In this document: one piece after another, positions 8,400-15,511 of the stretch | Layout: each line of letters opens with the position of its first letter | Numbering within the stretch: position 1 is the first letter of the stretch | Origin: an uncultured Microbacterium sp. | GTDB taxonomy: Bacteria; Actinomycetota; Actinomycetes; Actinomycetales; Microbacteriaceae | Reading direction: 5' to 3' | DNA: 64,000 nt | NCBI GenBank assembly: GCA_913774665.1 | Contig: CAJYHN010000002.1 | Coordinates: 124,001-188,000 of the forward strand | Position numbers and translations under genes: made by a program | The notes under the pieces: generated by a model | Databases searched by the model: none | What the model saw: the letters and a program-made list of their open reading frames with translations, nothing else | Told to the model about the DNA's origin: nothing

Positions 8400-8948
8400 T
8401 CAGACCGCTTTGCCGAACTGGATCGCCCGCACGATCTGGAACACGCCCAGGATCACGAGCGAGATGCCGATGAGCAGGAACAGGGTCACCGCACCCAGCA
8501 ACGGCGAGAAGAGCAGCACGATGCCGGCGAGGATGCTGACGATCGCGAAGAAGATCGTCCAGGCTCGCGCCTTCGACCGGTGACCGGCCGTGGTGAGCGA
8601 GACGACCCCCTCGATGATCCACAGGATGCCGACCAGCGTGCCGATGAAGACCCCGAACCACGCGGTCGTGGCCGAGAGGTTGGCGAACGAGAAGATGCCC
8701 GCGACGATGAACAGCACGCCGAGCACGAGGTAGCCGATGCGCGCCCATCCCGAGCGCCAGAACAGGCCGATGGCGAGGTTCACGAGACCGGCGATGATCA
8801 CGTAGATCGAGATGATGCCGACGGCGACCTCGGCGGTGCGACCCGGCCAGATGAGGATGAGCAGACCGATGACGAGCGAGAGGGCACCGCTGACGCCGAG
8901 CGCGGTGCGCACGGCCCCGACGGCGGGGTTGGTCGTGGAGGTCGGCAT
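8400..8948 (-). CDS. HdeD/DUF308-like six-helix membrane protein
   Basis: 182 aa, nearly all membrane: about six hydrophobic helices separated by short loops (GALSLVIGLLILIWPG, VGIISIYVIIAGLVNLAIGLF, and so on), with the repeated DUF308 pattern of a helix pair ending in WPG or similar. HdeD of Escherichia coli is linked to acid resistance; the function here is unknown. ATG 8948 follows AAAGG; an upstream in-frame extension (to 8987) lacks a ribosome site. Standalone gene, convergent with the S9 peptidase. Confidence 0.82.
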   Translation of the reverse strand: MPTSTTNPAVGAVRTALGVSGALSLVIGLLILIWPGRTAEVAVGIISIYVIIAGLVNLAIGLFWRSGWARIGYLVLGVLFIVAGIFSFANLSATTAWFGVFIGTLVGILWIIEGVVSLTTAGHRSKARAWTIFFAIVSILAGIVLLFSPLLGAVTLFLLIGISLVILGVFQIVRAIQFGKAV

Positions 8949-9097
8949 GGCGAGCCTTTCTGAGTGAAAGCTGGGAAGGACTCTCACCCTAGACCCGAGG
9001 GTTCACGGTGCGCGAGGACCCCTCACGCGGGGGAGTGCTGCAGGAGAAGCGCGATCGAGCACGGGGCGGTTGGCCTGTACCGCGCCGTCGTGATGGG

Positions 9098-9799
9098 ATG
9101 AGCCGCATGTACTCCGGATTCGCGCGCTTCTACGACGTCCTGCAGGGCGGGACCCCCGAGCCTTTCGCCGCCTGGATCGAGAGACGCGCGGTCGAGCTCG
9201 GGCGCGAGGTGGAGTCGATCCTCGAGCTCGGATGCGGTACGGGCGCCGTGCTCGACCTCCTGCCCGCCGCGTGGGCCAAGGTCGGCATCGACCTGTCGCC
9301 GGACATGCTCGAGATCGCCCGGGTCAAAGGGGTGGATGCCGACCTGATCGAGGCCGACATCCGCGACGTCGCCCTGGATCGTCGGTTCGATGTCGTCGCG
9401 TGCGTCTACGACACCGTCAACCATGTGCCCGTCTCGGACTGGCCACGGGTCTTCGCCGTGGCATCCGGCCATCTCGAACCCGACGGGATGTTCCTCTTCG
9501 ACATGAACACGCTCGGGCGCCTGCGCGACGGTGCGGGGCGGTCCGAGACGACGGTCGCCGGGGAAGCGACGGTCACGATCTCGATCAGCGACCAGGGCGA
9601 CGACCGCTACGACTGGCATGTGCGCATCGAGGGCGGCGACGATCCGATCGAGGAGACGATCGCCGAGTACGGTGCCGCGTTGGCCGACGTCCGCCGGATG
9701 CTGACGGACGCGGGATTCACCCGGGTCGAGGTGAGCGGCGGCCGCGATCGACCCGTGGACGACGAGGCGCCGCGGCTGTTCTTCGCGTGCCGCCGCTGA
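9098..9799 (+). CDS. Class I SAM-dependent methyltransferase
   Basis: About 233 aa with the Rossmann methyltransferase motif I ILELGCGTGAVLDLLP, an acidic strand-2 end (VGIDLSPDML), motif II (FDVVACVYDTVNHV) and a C-terminal beta region with the FTRVEV strand. The substrate cannot be told from sequence. ATG 9098 (MSRMYSGFARFYD) or ATG 9107 is the start; the open frame further upstream has no ribosome site. It stands alone and converges with the DUF2127 gene. Confidence 0.85.
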   Translation: MSRMYSGFARFYDVLQGGTPEPFAAWIERRAVELGREVESILELGCGTGAVLDLLPAAWAKVGIDLSPDMLEIARVKGVDADLIEADIRDVALDRRFDVVACVYDTVNHVPVSDWPRVFAVASGHLEPDGMFLFDMNTLGRLRDGAGRSETTVAGEATVTISISDQGDDRYDWHVRIEGGDDPIEETIAEYGAALADVRRMLTDAGFTRVEVSGGRDRPVDDEAPRLFFACRR

Positions 9800-9820
9800 C
9801 GCGCGCTGCGGGGGGAGAGG

Positions 9821-10342
9821 TCAGGGCTGCGGCTGCGGCCGGCGCAGCATCCAGTCGAGCGTCGAGTGCCAGGTCTGGCGCAGGGGGCGACCGCGCCGCC
9901 ACTCGCGCCAGGTGAGCAGCAGGATGACCAGGTCGAAGACCGTCAGCAGCACGAGACCGATGCTCGGTGAGACGAACAGCTCGTACACCTGGTAGACGAG
10001 GAAGGCGCCGATCGCGGCGATCGCCCACGGGTAAACCCGCCGGGTGCCGAGCATCAGGGCGATGACGATGGCGAGTTTCACGACTCCGTGCAGCAGGAGG
10101 TACACGGCGAGGAAGATTACGGTGCCCGAACCGAGCTGCTCGACGCTGTGCAGCAACGCGTTCGCGAGGACGTCGTTGGGCTCACGCGCCAGCTCGTGAG
10201 CGGTGAGCCGCTGGGCGACGTGCAGGAGCTGGCCGGGGGTGGTGACGAGCAGCACGATCGCACCGAGGAGTTCGACCACGCCGTCGAGGCCCTTCAGGGC
10301 GACGCCGATGAGGAAGACGAGATCCATCACCCGTTCTCGCAC
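9821..10342 (-). CDS. DUF2127-like integral membrane protein
   Basis: 173 aa with about four membrane segments. The pattern GVALKGLDGVVELLGA, the HEL...D...A loop and FLAVYLLLHGVVKLAIVIAL...YPWAIAAIGAF...YQVYEL matches DUF2127. The function is unknown. GTG 10342 is preferred over the inner ATG 10327 because GGAGAGGAG lies six bases before it. The C-terminus is basic (WREWRRGRPLRQ). It is divergent from the dienelactone hydrolase gene. Confidence 0.82.
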   Translation of the reverse strand: MRERVMDLVFLIGVALKGLDGVVELLGAIVLLVTTPGQLLHVAQRLTAHELAREPNDVLANALLHSVEQLGSGTVIFLAVYLLLHGVVKLAIVIALMLGTRRVYPWAIAAIGAFLVYQVYELFVSPSIGLVLLTVFDLVILLLTWREWRRGRPLRQTWHSTLDWMLRRPQPQP

Positions 10343-10467
10343 CTGGCGCTCCTCTCCGCTCGGACGGGACGGCGGTCGCCGTCAGGGCCGAGTGTAGGCC
10401 GTGAGGCATCGGCATCTCGTGCACAAGACCCGGCTGGTCCTTGGGTCGGGGGTCTACCGTCGCGGGA

Positions 10468-11241
10468 ATGAACACCTACGCCCCGAACCTCACCGAGATC
10501 CTCGATCGCGAACCCCTGCCGGCATCCGGAATCGAATCGGGCGACGTCGACTACTCCGCCGACGGCGTCGACTACCGCGGTTATCTCGCGCGCCCGGCAG
10601 GGGAGGGGCGACACCCGGGGGTCATGGTCGTCCACGACTGGCTCGGCGTGACCGATTACGTGCGCATGCGCTGCGACATGCTCGCCCGCCTCGGCTACAC
10701 GGCTTTCGCGGCGGATGTCTACGGCGCCGATGTGCGACCGGCGCCGGAGGACGCAGCCGGAGTGGCCGGCGGCTTCTACCAGGATCGCCCGCTGTGGAGG
10801 AAGCGTCTGACCGAGGCGTTCGCCGTCCTGCGCGAGCAGCCGTCGGTCGACGCGGGCCGCACCGCGGCGATCGGATACTGCTTCGGCGGATCGTCGGTGC
10901 TCGAGCTCGCCCGCACGGGCGCCGACGTCGACGCGGTCGTGAGTTTCCACGGCGGCCTGCTCACCGGCCCCGAGGGGGAGGCGGAGCAGATCACCGCGAA
11001 GCTGCTCGTGCTGCACGGCGCCGCCGACCCGGTCGCGCCGGACGAGGCGATGATCGCCTTCGAGAACGACCTGCGCACGGCGTCGTCGGTCGACTGGCAG
11101 CTGGTGTCGTACGCGAACGCGATGCACGCCTTCACGCTCCCGGATGCCGATGCCCCCGAGCAGGGCGCGCAGTTCCAGGCGACCGCCGAGCGGCGTAGCT
11201 GGGCGGCCATGAAGGCGTTCCTGGCGGAGGTGTTCGGCTGA
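10468..11241 (+). CDS. Dienelactone hydrolase family protein
   Basis: 257-aa alpha/beta hydrolase of the dienelactone hydrolase family, with the unusual Cys nucleophile C138 in GYCFGG, D187 in HGAADPVAP and H220 in NAMHAFTLP. These hydrolyse dienelactones or related esters; there is no ortho-cleavage gene nearby, so the natural substrate is open. The start MNTYAPNL lacks a clear ribosome site. TACCGT lies seven bases before the ATG, so the mRNA may be leaderless. Confidence 0.88.
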   Translation: MNTYAPNLTEILDREPLPASGIESGDVDYSADGVDYRGYLARPAGEGRHPGVMVVHDWLGVTDYVRMRCDMLARLGYTAFAADVYGADVRPAPEDAAGVAGGFYQDRPLWRKRLTEAFAVLREQPSVDAGRTAAIGYCFGGSSVLELARTGADVDAVVSFHGGLLTGPEGEAEQITAKLLVLHGAADPVAPDEAMIAFENDLRTASSVDWQLVSYANAMHAFTLPDADAPEQGAQFQATAERRSWAAMKAFLAEVFG

Positions 11242-11257
11242 GCAGCGACCGCTCCGG

Positions 11258-11797
11258 TCAGTCGCGGGGGTGATCGCGCGGCGGCGAATCGCGCCTCCGC
11301 ATTCCCTGCGATTCGGAATCGACGTCGTGTGAGCGGGGGAGGGCGAGGGCGAGGGTTCGTGCTGTTCGAGCGACTTCACGGAGCGCGTCCGGGTCGGCCC
11401 CGCTCATCGCGGACCGTAGACGCTCCGAAGCCGACTGCAGGAACGGACCCAGCCGGGTGAGCGCCTGTTCGGTGGCTCGCAGGGTCACGACGCGTCGGTC
11501 AGTGCTTTCCCTGTGACGTCCTACCAGATCACGCTGTTCAAGTCGGCCGATGAGCGCCGATGTTGCGCCGGATGTGAGGCCAATGCGCTCGGAGAGCCGG
11601 GCAGGAGAGAGCGGTGCGCCTCGTCGTTCGGCCCAGACCACCTCGCCGAGGCCGGCGCCGTCGGTGTGGGGCAGCGACATCCATTCGGCAAGCTGGCGGG
11701 AGGACTCCTGGTAGGCGTGCGCAAAAGTGCGGAGAGCCTCGAGAGCTTCGAGTCCAGGATCGTCCGTGGGCATCCCACGTGTGATGTCAGCGCTCAT
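11258..11797 (-). CDS. MarR family transcriptional regulator
   Basis: A 179-aa winged-helix regulator. The central DNA-binding part (LSPARLSERIGLTSGATSALIGRLEQRDLVGRHRES...DRRVVTLR) is a clear MarR domain, flanked by dimerisation helices. ATG 11797 overlaps the stop of the truncated monooxygenase as ATGA; an in-frame extension beyond it is the antisense of that gene. A MarR protein next to an FAD monooxygenase usually represses it in response to an aromatic or toxic ligand. Here the enzyme is broken, so the present target is unclear; palindromes at 12437-12465 are candidate operators. Confidence 0.88.
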   Translation of the reverse strand: MSADITRGMPTDDPGLEALEALRTFAHAYQESSRQLAEWMSLPHTDGAGLGEVVWAERRGAPLSPARLSERIGLTSGATSALIGRLEQRDLVGRHRESTDRRVVTLRATEQALTRLGPFLQSASERLRSAMSGADPDALREVARTARTLALALPRSHDVDSESQGMRRRDSPPRDHPRD

Positions 11798-12369
11798 GCG
11801 GCGCGCAGCTCGGGGTAATCGGGGAGCGTTGGGACGTGCTTCTCGCTCGTCAGCAGGTGCGACTGGAACAGGGTGCGCAGCGGCTTCGATGCCGCGAGAC
11901 GCAGAGCCCCGCGCATGGCCGCGACGCCGACGCGCGACGAAGGGTGGAGCAGTCGTGCACCGCCAGGGGGGAGACCCTGTGCGGAGTCCGCAAAGCGCCG
12001 CAGCATCTGCTCGTAGCGGGCGAAGGCGCCTCGATGATCGTTCGGTGTCGCTGCGAGTTCGCCAGCCAGCACGTGTGCGCCGACAAGGGCGAGGGTCGTT
12101 CCCATGCCGGTGGGTCCGGAGCCCCACGCCGCATCGCCCACCAGCGCGACTCGACCTTTGCTCCAGGTTGAGACGACGACCCGTTCCATCCGTTGGGTGT
12201 AGAACTCCTCCGGCCGTTGCGTGAAGCCCTGCAGGATCCTCTGCGACTCCCAGGCGACGCCACGGAATCGCTCCTCGAGGACGTGCAGCTGCGCTTCGAC
12301 GGGAAGGGTTTCAAAACCCGACGGTTCGGACTCCAACGACACGCGTCGAGTTCCTCCATGGGTGGCCAT
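11794..12369 (-). pseudogene. FAD-dependent monooxygenase, 5'-truncated remnant
   Basis: The readable ~180-190 residues are the C-terminal half of a PheA/TfdB-type aromatic hydroxylase: RVALVGDAAWGSGPTGMGTT (the FAD-ribityl GD motif), then LALVGAHVLAGELA and FARYEQMLRRFADSAQ. The family is normally about 370-400 aa; the N-terminal GxGxxG FAD-binding fold and the middle region are missing, and the DNA upstream of about 12,370 does not encode them in any frame. A short product could start at GTG 12342 after GGAGG, but it could not bind FAD normally. The stop overlaps the MarR start, preserving the old operon. Confidence 0.72.
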
Positions 12370-12436
12370 CGCCAGTCGCTTGGCGCGGCATTGCGGCTGA
12401 CGACAAGTGATGCTCTTGCCTGGTTTGACCGCGCCG

Positions 12437-12465
12437 ATAATGCACATTATGTCAGTTTCCTGACA
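12437..12465. promoter_or_regulatory. Two adjoining palindromes, candidate operator
   Basis: ATAATG-CA-CATTAT (12437-12450) adjoins TGTCAG-TTTC-CTGACA (12450-12465). Six-base arms with short spacers in an AT-richer patch upstream of the MarR/monooxygenase pair suit a MarR or TetR dimer. On the minus strand CTGACA and TAATGT could also be promoter boxes. Confidence 0.4.
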
Positions 12466-12681
12466 CATCTGGGTTTCGCACAGGGTCGACCTCCTGCCGC
12501 GTCGACCGATAATCGCGCGATGAAAACCGATTGGCACCACTTTCGCTCACCTGATGTGGGCCGCTGGCGTCGCGCGGCAACCGCGCACGACACAACAGCC
12601 TTCGACCTCACATACCTGCCTCCGACAGTGGAATGAGTCCTCACCGCGATTTAGTCAGAGCGTAGAGGTGGGGCCCTCCTT

Positions 12682-12687
12682 TAATGT
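12682..12687 (+). promoter_or_regulatory. Candidate -10 box of the MFS gene (leaderless)
   Basis: TAATGT ends six bases before the ATG at 12694, and no ribosome site is present, so transcription would begin at or next to the start codon. Confidence 0.4.
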
Positions 12688-12693
12688 GATCAG

Positions 12694-13869
12694 ATGTCGA
12701 CGAATGCCGTGCGCGGCCGTGCGATCCGGACATCGGCGACCCTTCTGAGTGGTCCTGTCGAATTGCTCGACTTCCTCGTCCCGCTGTGGGCGGGGGCGAT
12801 GCTCGGGCTCGGCGCCCCCGCGATCGGATGGCTGGTGGCCGCCGAGCTTGTGGCGTCGGTGCTCGTTCGACCTCTCGCCGGACATCTTGCCGATACCCGA
12901 GCACGGTCCCGAGTTGCCGCGGTCGGAGCCTTCGCCCTCAGCCTTAGCTGTGTGATCTACGCGGTAGCAGATACACCCGCACTTGCATTCATTGCGGCGG
13001 TCCTCGGCGGGGTTGCAGGCCCACTGTTCTGGATCTCGCTGCGCGCGATAGCCGCGGAGTACCTCGCCGACGACTCGGGAACATTCGCGGGGCTCATGTC
13101 CGCAGAGGCTCTCGGATCGTGGATCTTCTGGGGGCCAGCGATGCTCCTACTCGGGGCGTTCGGATACTCGGCGGTCTTCATCGGACTTGCTGTCACGGCG
13201 GCCGCCGCCGGCGCGCGCTTGCTACTCACCTCTAAGGAACCGCTCGTCATGCGAACGGAACTCGCCGGCGGAATCCGTGAACATGCCCGCCGACTCGCAC
13301 CTCTGATGACGATTGGTGGCGTCGTCACCGCGGCCGAGGCAGGTGTCGGATTAGCACTCTTGCTTCAGCTGCAAGCAGCTGATCTCGAGGTCTGGCAAAT
13401 CGCTCTGGTCTACCTGCCAGGCGGCATCGCACTCACCCTCCTCCCGTGCCCCCTTCACGGTCTCGTCGAGCGGTGGGGTCGTAAACCCGCTTACATTGCA
13501 GCTTCTCTCGCGACCGCTGTGAGCACAGCAGCTCTCGCCCTCTCACCGCCCGCAATCCTCATCGCCGCACTTTGGATCATCATGTCCGCCTCACTCGCGC
13601 TCCTCTATCCACTGCAGAAGACGCTTGTCTCAGAGGCGAGCGGCGACCGGGTGGCCCGCGGGATGAGCCTGCAGGCGAACGCGGACACGATCGGCGCGGC
13701 AGTCGGAGTGGTCGCCGTCGGCGCCATCGCCGCCGACGGCCAGTGGGCCCCCGCATTCGTTACCTGCGCTGTCGTCATCCTTGGCGGCGCGGCACTAGCT
13801 CCCTGGGTCATTGATCGCATCGGCAAGGAGTGCCGGGATCAGCAGCGAGAGGCGGCGAGAGGCAGGTAA
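12694..13869 (+). CDS. Major facilitator superfamily transporter
   Basis: 391 aa with about 11-12 membrane helices and the MFS motif A variant RPLAGHLADTRARS in the loop after helix 2, with a related GLVERWGRKPAYIA in the second half. Probably an exporter or drug/proton antiporter; substrate unknown. Codon choice has more A/T at third positions (GGACTT, CTACTC) than the core genes. The GGATGCC word common elsewhere is absent, which agrees with transfer from outside. It is divergent from the MarR/monooxygenase remnant and may share its control region. Confidence 0.85.
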   Translation: MSTNAVRGRAIRTSATLLSGPVELLDFLVPLWAGAMLGLGAPAIGWLVAAELVASVLVRPLAGHLADTRARSRVAAVGAFALSLSCVIYAVADTPALAFIAAVLGGVAGPLFWISLRAIAAEYLADDSGTFAGLMSAEALGSWIFWGPAMLLLGAFGYSAVFIGLAVTAAAAGARLLLTSKEPLVMRTELAGGIREHARRLAPLMTIGGVVTAAEAGVGLALLLQLQAADLEVWQIALVYLPGGIALTLLPCPLHGLVERWGRKPAYIAASLATAVSTAALALSPPAILIAALWIIMSASLALLYPLQKTLVSEASGDRVARGMSLQANADTIGAAVGVVAVGAIAADGQWAPAFVTCAVVILGGAALAPWVIDRIGKECRDQQREAARGR

Positions 13870-14426
13870 TTCCTCGACACCCCGCGCCCGAAGGGTGGGC
13901 ACTTGTCTCCATCCTCGCGGTCTGACAATCCCCCCAAGATTGCTGCGATCACTACTTACGTGTAGCCGCATTGGAGTCATCCTGCCGAGGAGGCGCCGGC
14001 AGAAACCACTCCCCCGAACAGTCAACGGCCGACATGAGGCGCAACCGATAGTCGGTCATATGTCACCGGTCGGGCAACACACCGATTGAGCTCTCGATGG
14101 TGTCGAGGACGCGGTCTACGAGGCGTCGCTCATGCTCGCGTCCGGAGACGTCGTTGTCGAAAGCGAGACACTGCAGAGCGTGCGGGTCCTTCGTGAGGGG
14201 CGCCGGACGCACCCTGCGTACGTTTCCGCGAAAGATCCATGTCGATCTGGGCGCCGTCCGCGAATGGGCCCGCGCGAACGGCCACACGGTCGGCGATTGG
14301 GGCCGCGTTCCTGGCACCGTCGACGCTTACCAGGCGGCCCCCGCCCGATATGAGGTCCGAGGGAGCGGCCGCATGTCTGCGCACGGCAATGGGGGTGTTA
14401 GCGACGAAGGCAGGCCGACACCACCG
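13870..14426. other. Low-coding stretch with an Lsr2-like fragment
   Basis: Between the MFS gene and the small-protein operon I see no full gene. Several short open frames exist, none with good ribosome sites. The only recognisable piece is the Lsr2-like segment at 14232-14339. On the opposite strand a frame ending at 14063 (…LVDRVLDTIESSIGVLPDR) reads protein-like but was not recognised. Confidence 0.4.
14232..14339 (+). pseudogene. Lsr2 C-terminal DNA-binding domain-like fragment
   Basis: The encoded segment KIHVDLGAVREWARANG followed by HTVGDWGRVPGTVDAYQAA closely resembles the C-terminal DNA-binding domain of Lsr2, the actinobacterial H-NS-like protein (IRxWAxxNGxxVxxRGRIPxxVxxAY). The N-terminal dimerisation domain is missing: the residues before it (from 14097) are basic and unrelated. 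In the AT-hook-like RGR motif the first Arg is replaced by Trp (DWGRVP). It could be a remnant of an Lsr2 gene or a small stand-alone DNA-binding protein; no convincing start was found. Confidence 0.45.
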
Positions 14427-14774
14427 CTATCGGAATCTCGTCTGGTCGACGTGGAGCGCGAATGCTTTGCCCTGGAGATAGTCGCAGAGGACGGCCGCAG
14501 CGGATAGCTCATAGCAGAGCTCGCGAAGGGCGTGGCTGGTCAATGTGGTGCCATCCGCTTGCCCTTCGAGCCTTACGCACCAGTCCAAAGATCCCGGCGA
14601 CCTGGGCTCGATGTACACCGACAAGCGGGAGGCTCGGAGCGGGTAGATGACCAGTCCGCCATCCCGCCCGTCGCAGGGCTCCTGCTCCGCTACGTATGCT
14701 GTTGCGCCGCCAGGCCCGTCGGCATCGAACTCCTTTAACCAGGCCTGGAGAGTCGCGCTGCTGCAAAAAGGCAT
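14427..14774 (-). CDS. Small protein of unknown function, partner of the DUF7882-like gene
   Basis: 115 aa, no signal peptide or membrane segment. The N-terminal half (LQAWLKEFDADGPGGATAYV...) contains a VYIEP strand followed by an alternating pattern, and the C-terminal part is a helix (ALRELCYELSAAAVLCDYLQ). The VYIEP strand recalls VYIQP in the protein encoded just upstream, suggesting a related beta sheet. It begins 28 bases after the upstream gene stops, on the same strand, so the two form a short operon. I do not recognise a function. Confidence 0.6.
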   Translation of the reverse strand: MPFCSSATLQAWLKEFDADGPGGATAYVAEQEPCDGRDGGLVIYPLRASRLSVYIEPRSPGSLDWCVRLEGQADGTTLTSHALRELCYELSAAAVLCDYLQGKAFALHVDQTRFR

Positions 14775-14802
14775 GATGCCGTCTCACGCTCCACCGGAGC
14801 GG

Positions 14803-15183
14803 TCATCGATGATGCTGCGGGACGGGGGCCGTGACGGGGACTTCCTTGAACACCATCTCTTCGGTGGGCGACGCAGCGCGGACAGGAGCGTCCGGTTCGG
14901 GTATGACGTAAAGACCGCGCGGCGAATTCGCATTGAAGGTGAGTGCCTGCATCCAAGCGGGGTTCAGTTGTGGCGTGCGGCCGCCGTGGAACTTGAACAC
15001 AAGGGAGACGTTCGGCTGGATGTACACGGCCGTCCGACCACCCCCTGTGCTGATGTCGTCCTTCCATATGAACAGGAAGCTTTCGCCTCGACGGACCTTC
15101 GCCACGATCACCGCTTGCAGATGCGCAAGCAGGCGGTCCTCGAAATCAGCCTTGAGCGTCGAATCGTAGATGAACTTCCCCAT
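14803..15183 (-). CDS. DUF7882-like small Microbacteriaceae protein
   Basis: 126 aa starting at MGKFIYDSTLKADFEDR. The order (MGKxIY, DRLLAHLQAVIVAKVRRGESFLF, W.DD.S.GGGR, VYIQP, FKFHG, LNPAWMQALTFNANSPRGLYVIPEP) matches a family widespread in Microbacteriaceae that I recall as DUF7882; some members have been labelled ATP-dependent DNA ligase without evidence. No ligase lysine motif is visible. ATG 15183 follows GGGAG. The tail is rich in Pro, Val and Ala. First gene of a two-gene operon with the 115-aa protein; role unknown. Confidence 0.75.
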   Translation of the reverse strand: MGKFIYDSTLKADFEDRLLAHLQAVIVAKVRRGESFLFIWKDDISTGGGRTAVYIQPNVSLVFKFHGGRTPQLNPAWMQALTFNANSPRGLYVIPEPDAPVRAASPTEEMVFKEVPVTAPVPQHHR

Positions 15184-15511
15184 AATCACTCCCGCCACAC
15201 GCCCTGCCCACTCGCGGACCCCCCGGCGAGGAGTGACGGCCATGAATGGGCGTCGCGTGGTCTACGTGCACAGTGCGACAACGCATAAGACGCGTTAATA
15301 CCCTTGAACACCTCGCGCGAATCGGATAGGGGTGCGCGAACCGCGCCAGGTTCTCGCACTATGCGCCCGCGCCGCGCCCGACGGCGGCGCCTGTCGCTCG
15401 TCCCGCTGGTGTCGGTCTAGCGCGGGCTTTCAGAGGACCCTTTGCTATCACACGGTCTTTCGACGTGCTGCCCCCTCGGTGCACAGGCGGACCCGTGAAA
15501 CGGTGACGGGC
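15184..15511. other. Gene-free stretch between divergent DUF7882-like and P450 genes
   Basis: Holds the upstream regions of both genes. On the minus strand GGGTAT at about 15,300 resembles a SigB/SigF-type -10, but no matching GTTT -35 is present at the right spacing. The frame upstream of the P450 stays open to 15332 but is composed of unlikely residues and is not called coding. Confidence 0.4.

Larger units (their letters stand above)
12370..12693. other. Gene-free stretch between the monooxygenase remnant and MFS gene
   Basis: No coding sequence with family support on either strand. It is less GC-rich than its flanks and contains the palindrome pair at 12437-12465 and the likely MFS promoter. 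The missing first half of the monooxygenase would be expected here and is absent, so this looks like a deletion or insertion joint. Confidence 0.5.

Noticed and set aside
14063-14317. Minus-strand frame ending LVDRVLDTIESSIGVLPDR
   Set aside because: The C-terminal third looks plausible, but the start region is antisense to the Lsr2-like segment and Arg/Pro-rich. Not enough to call a gene.
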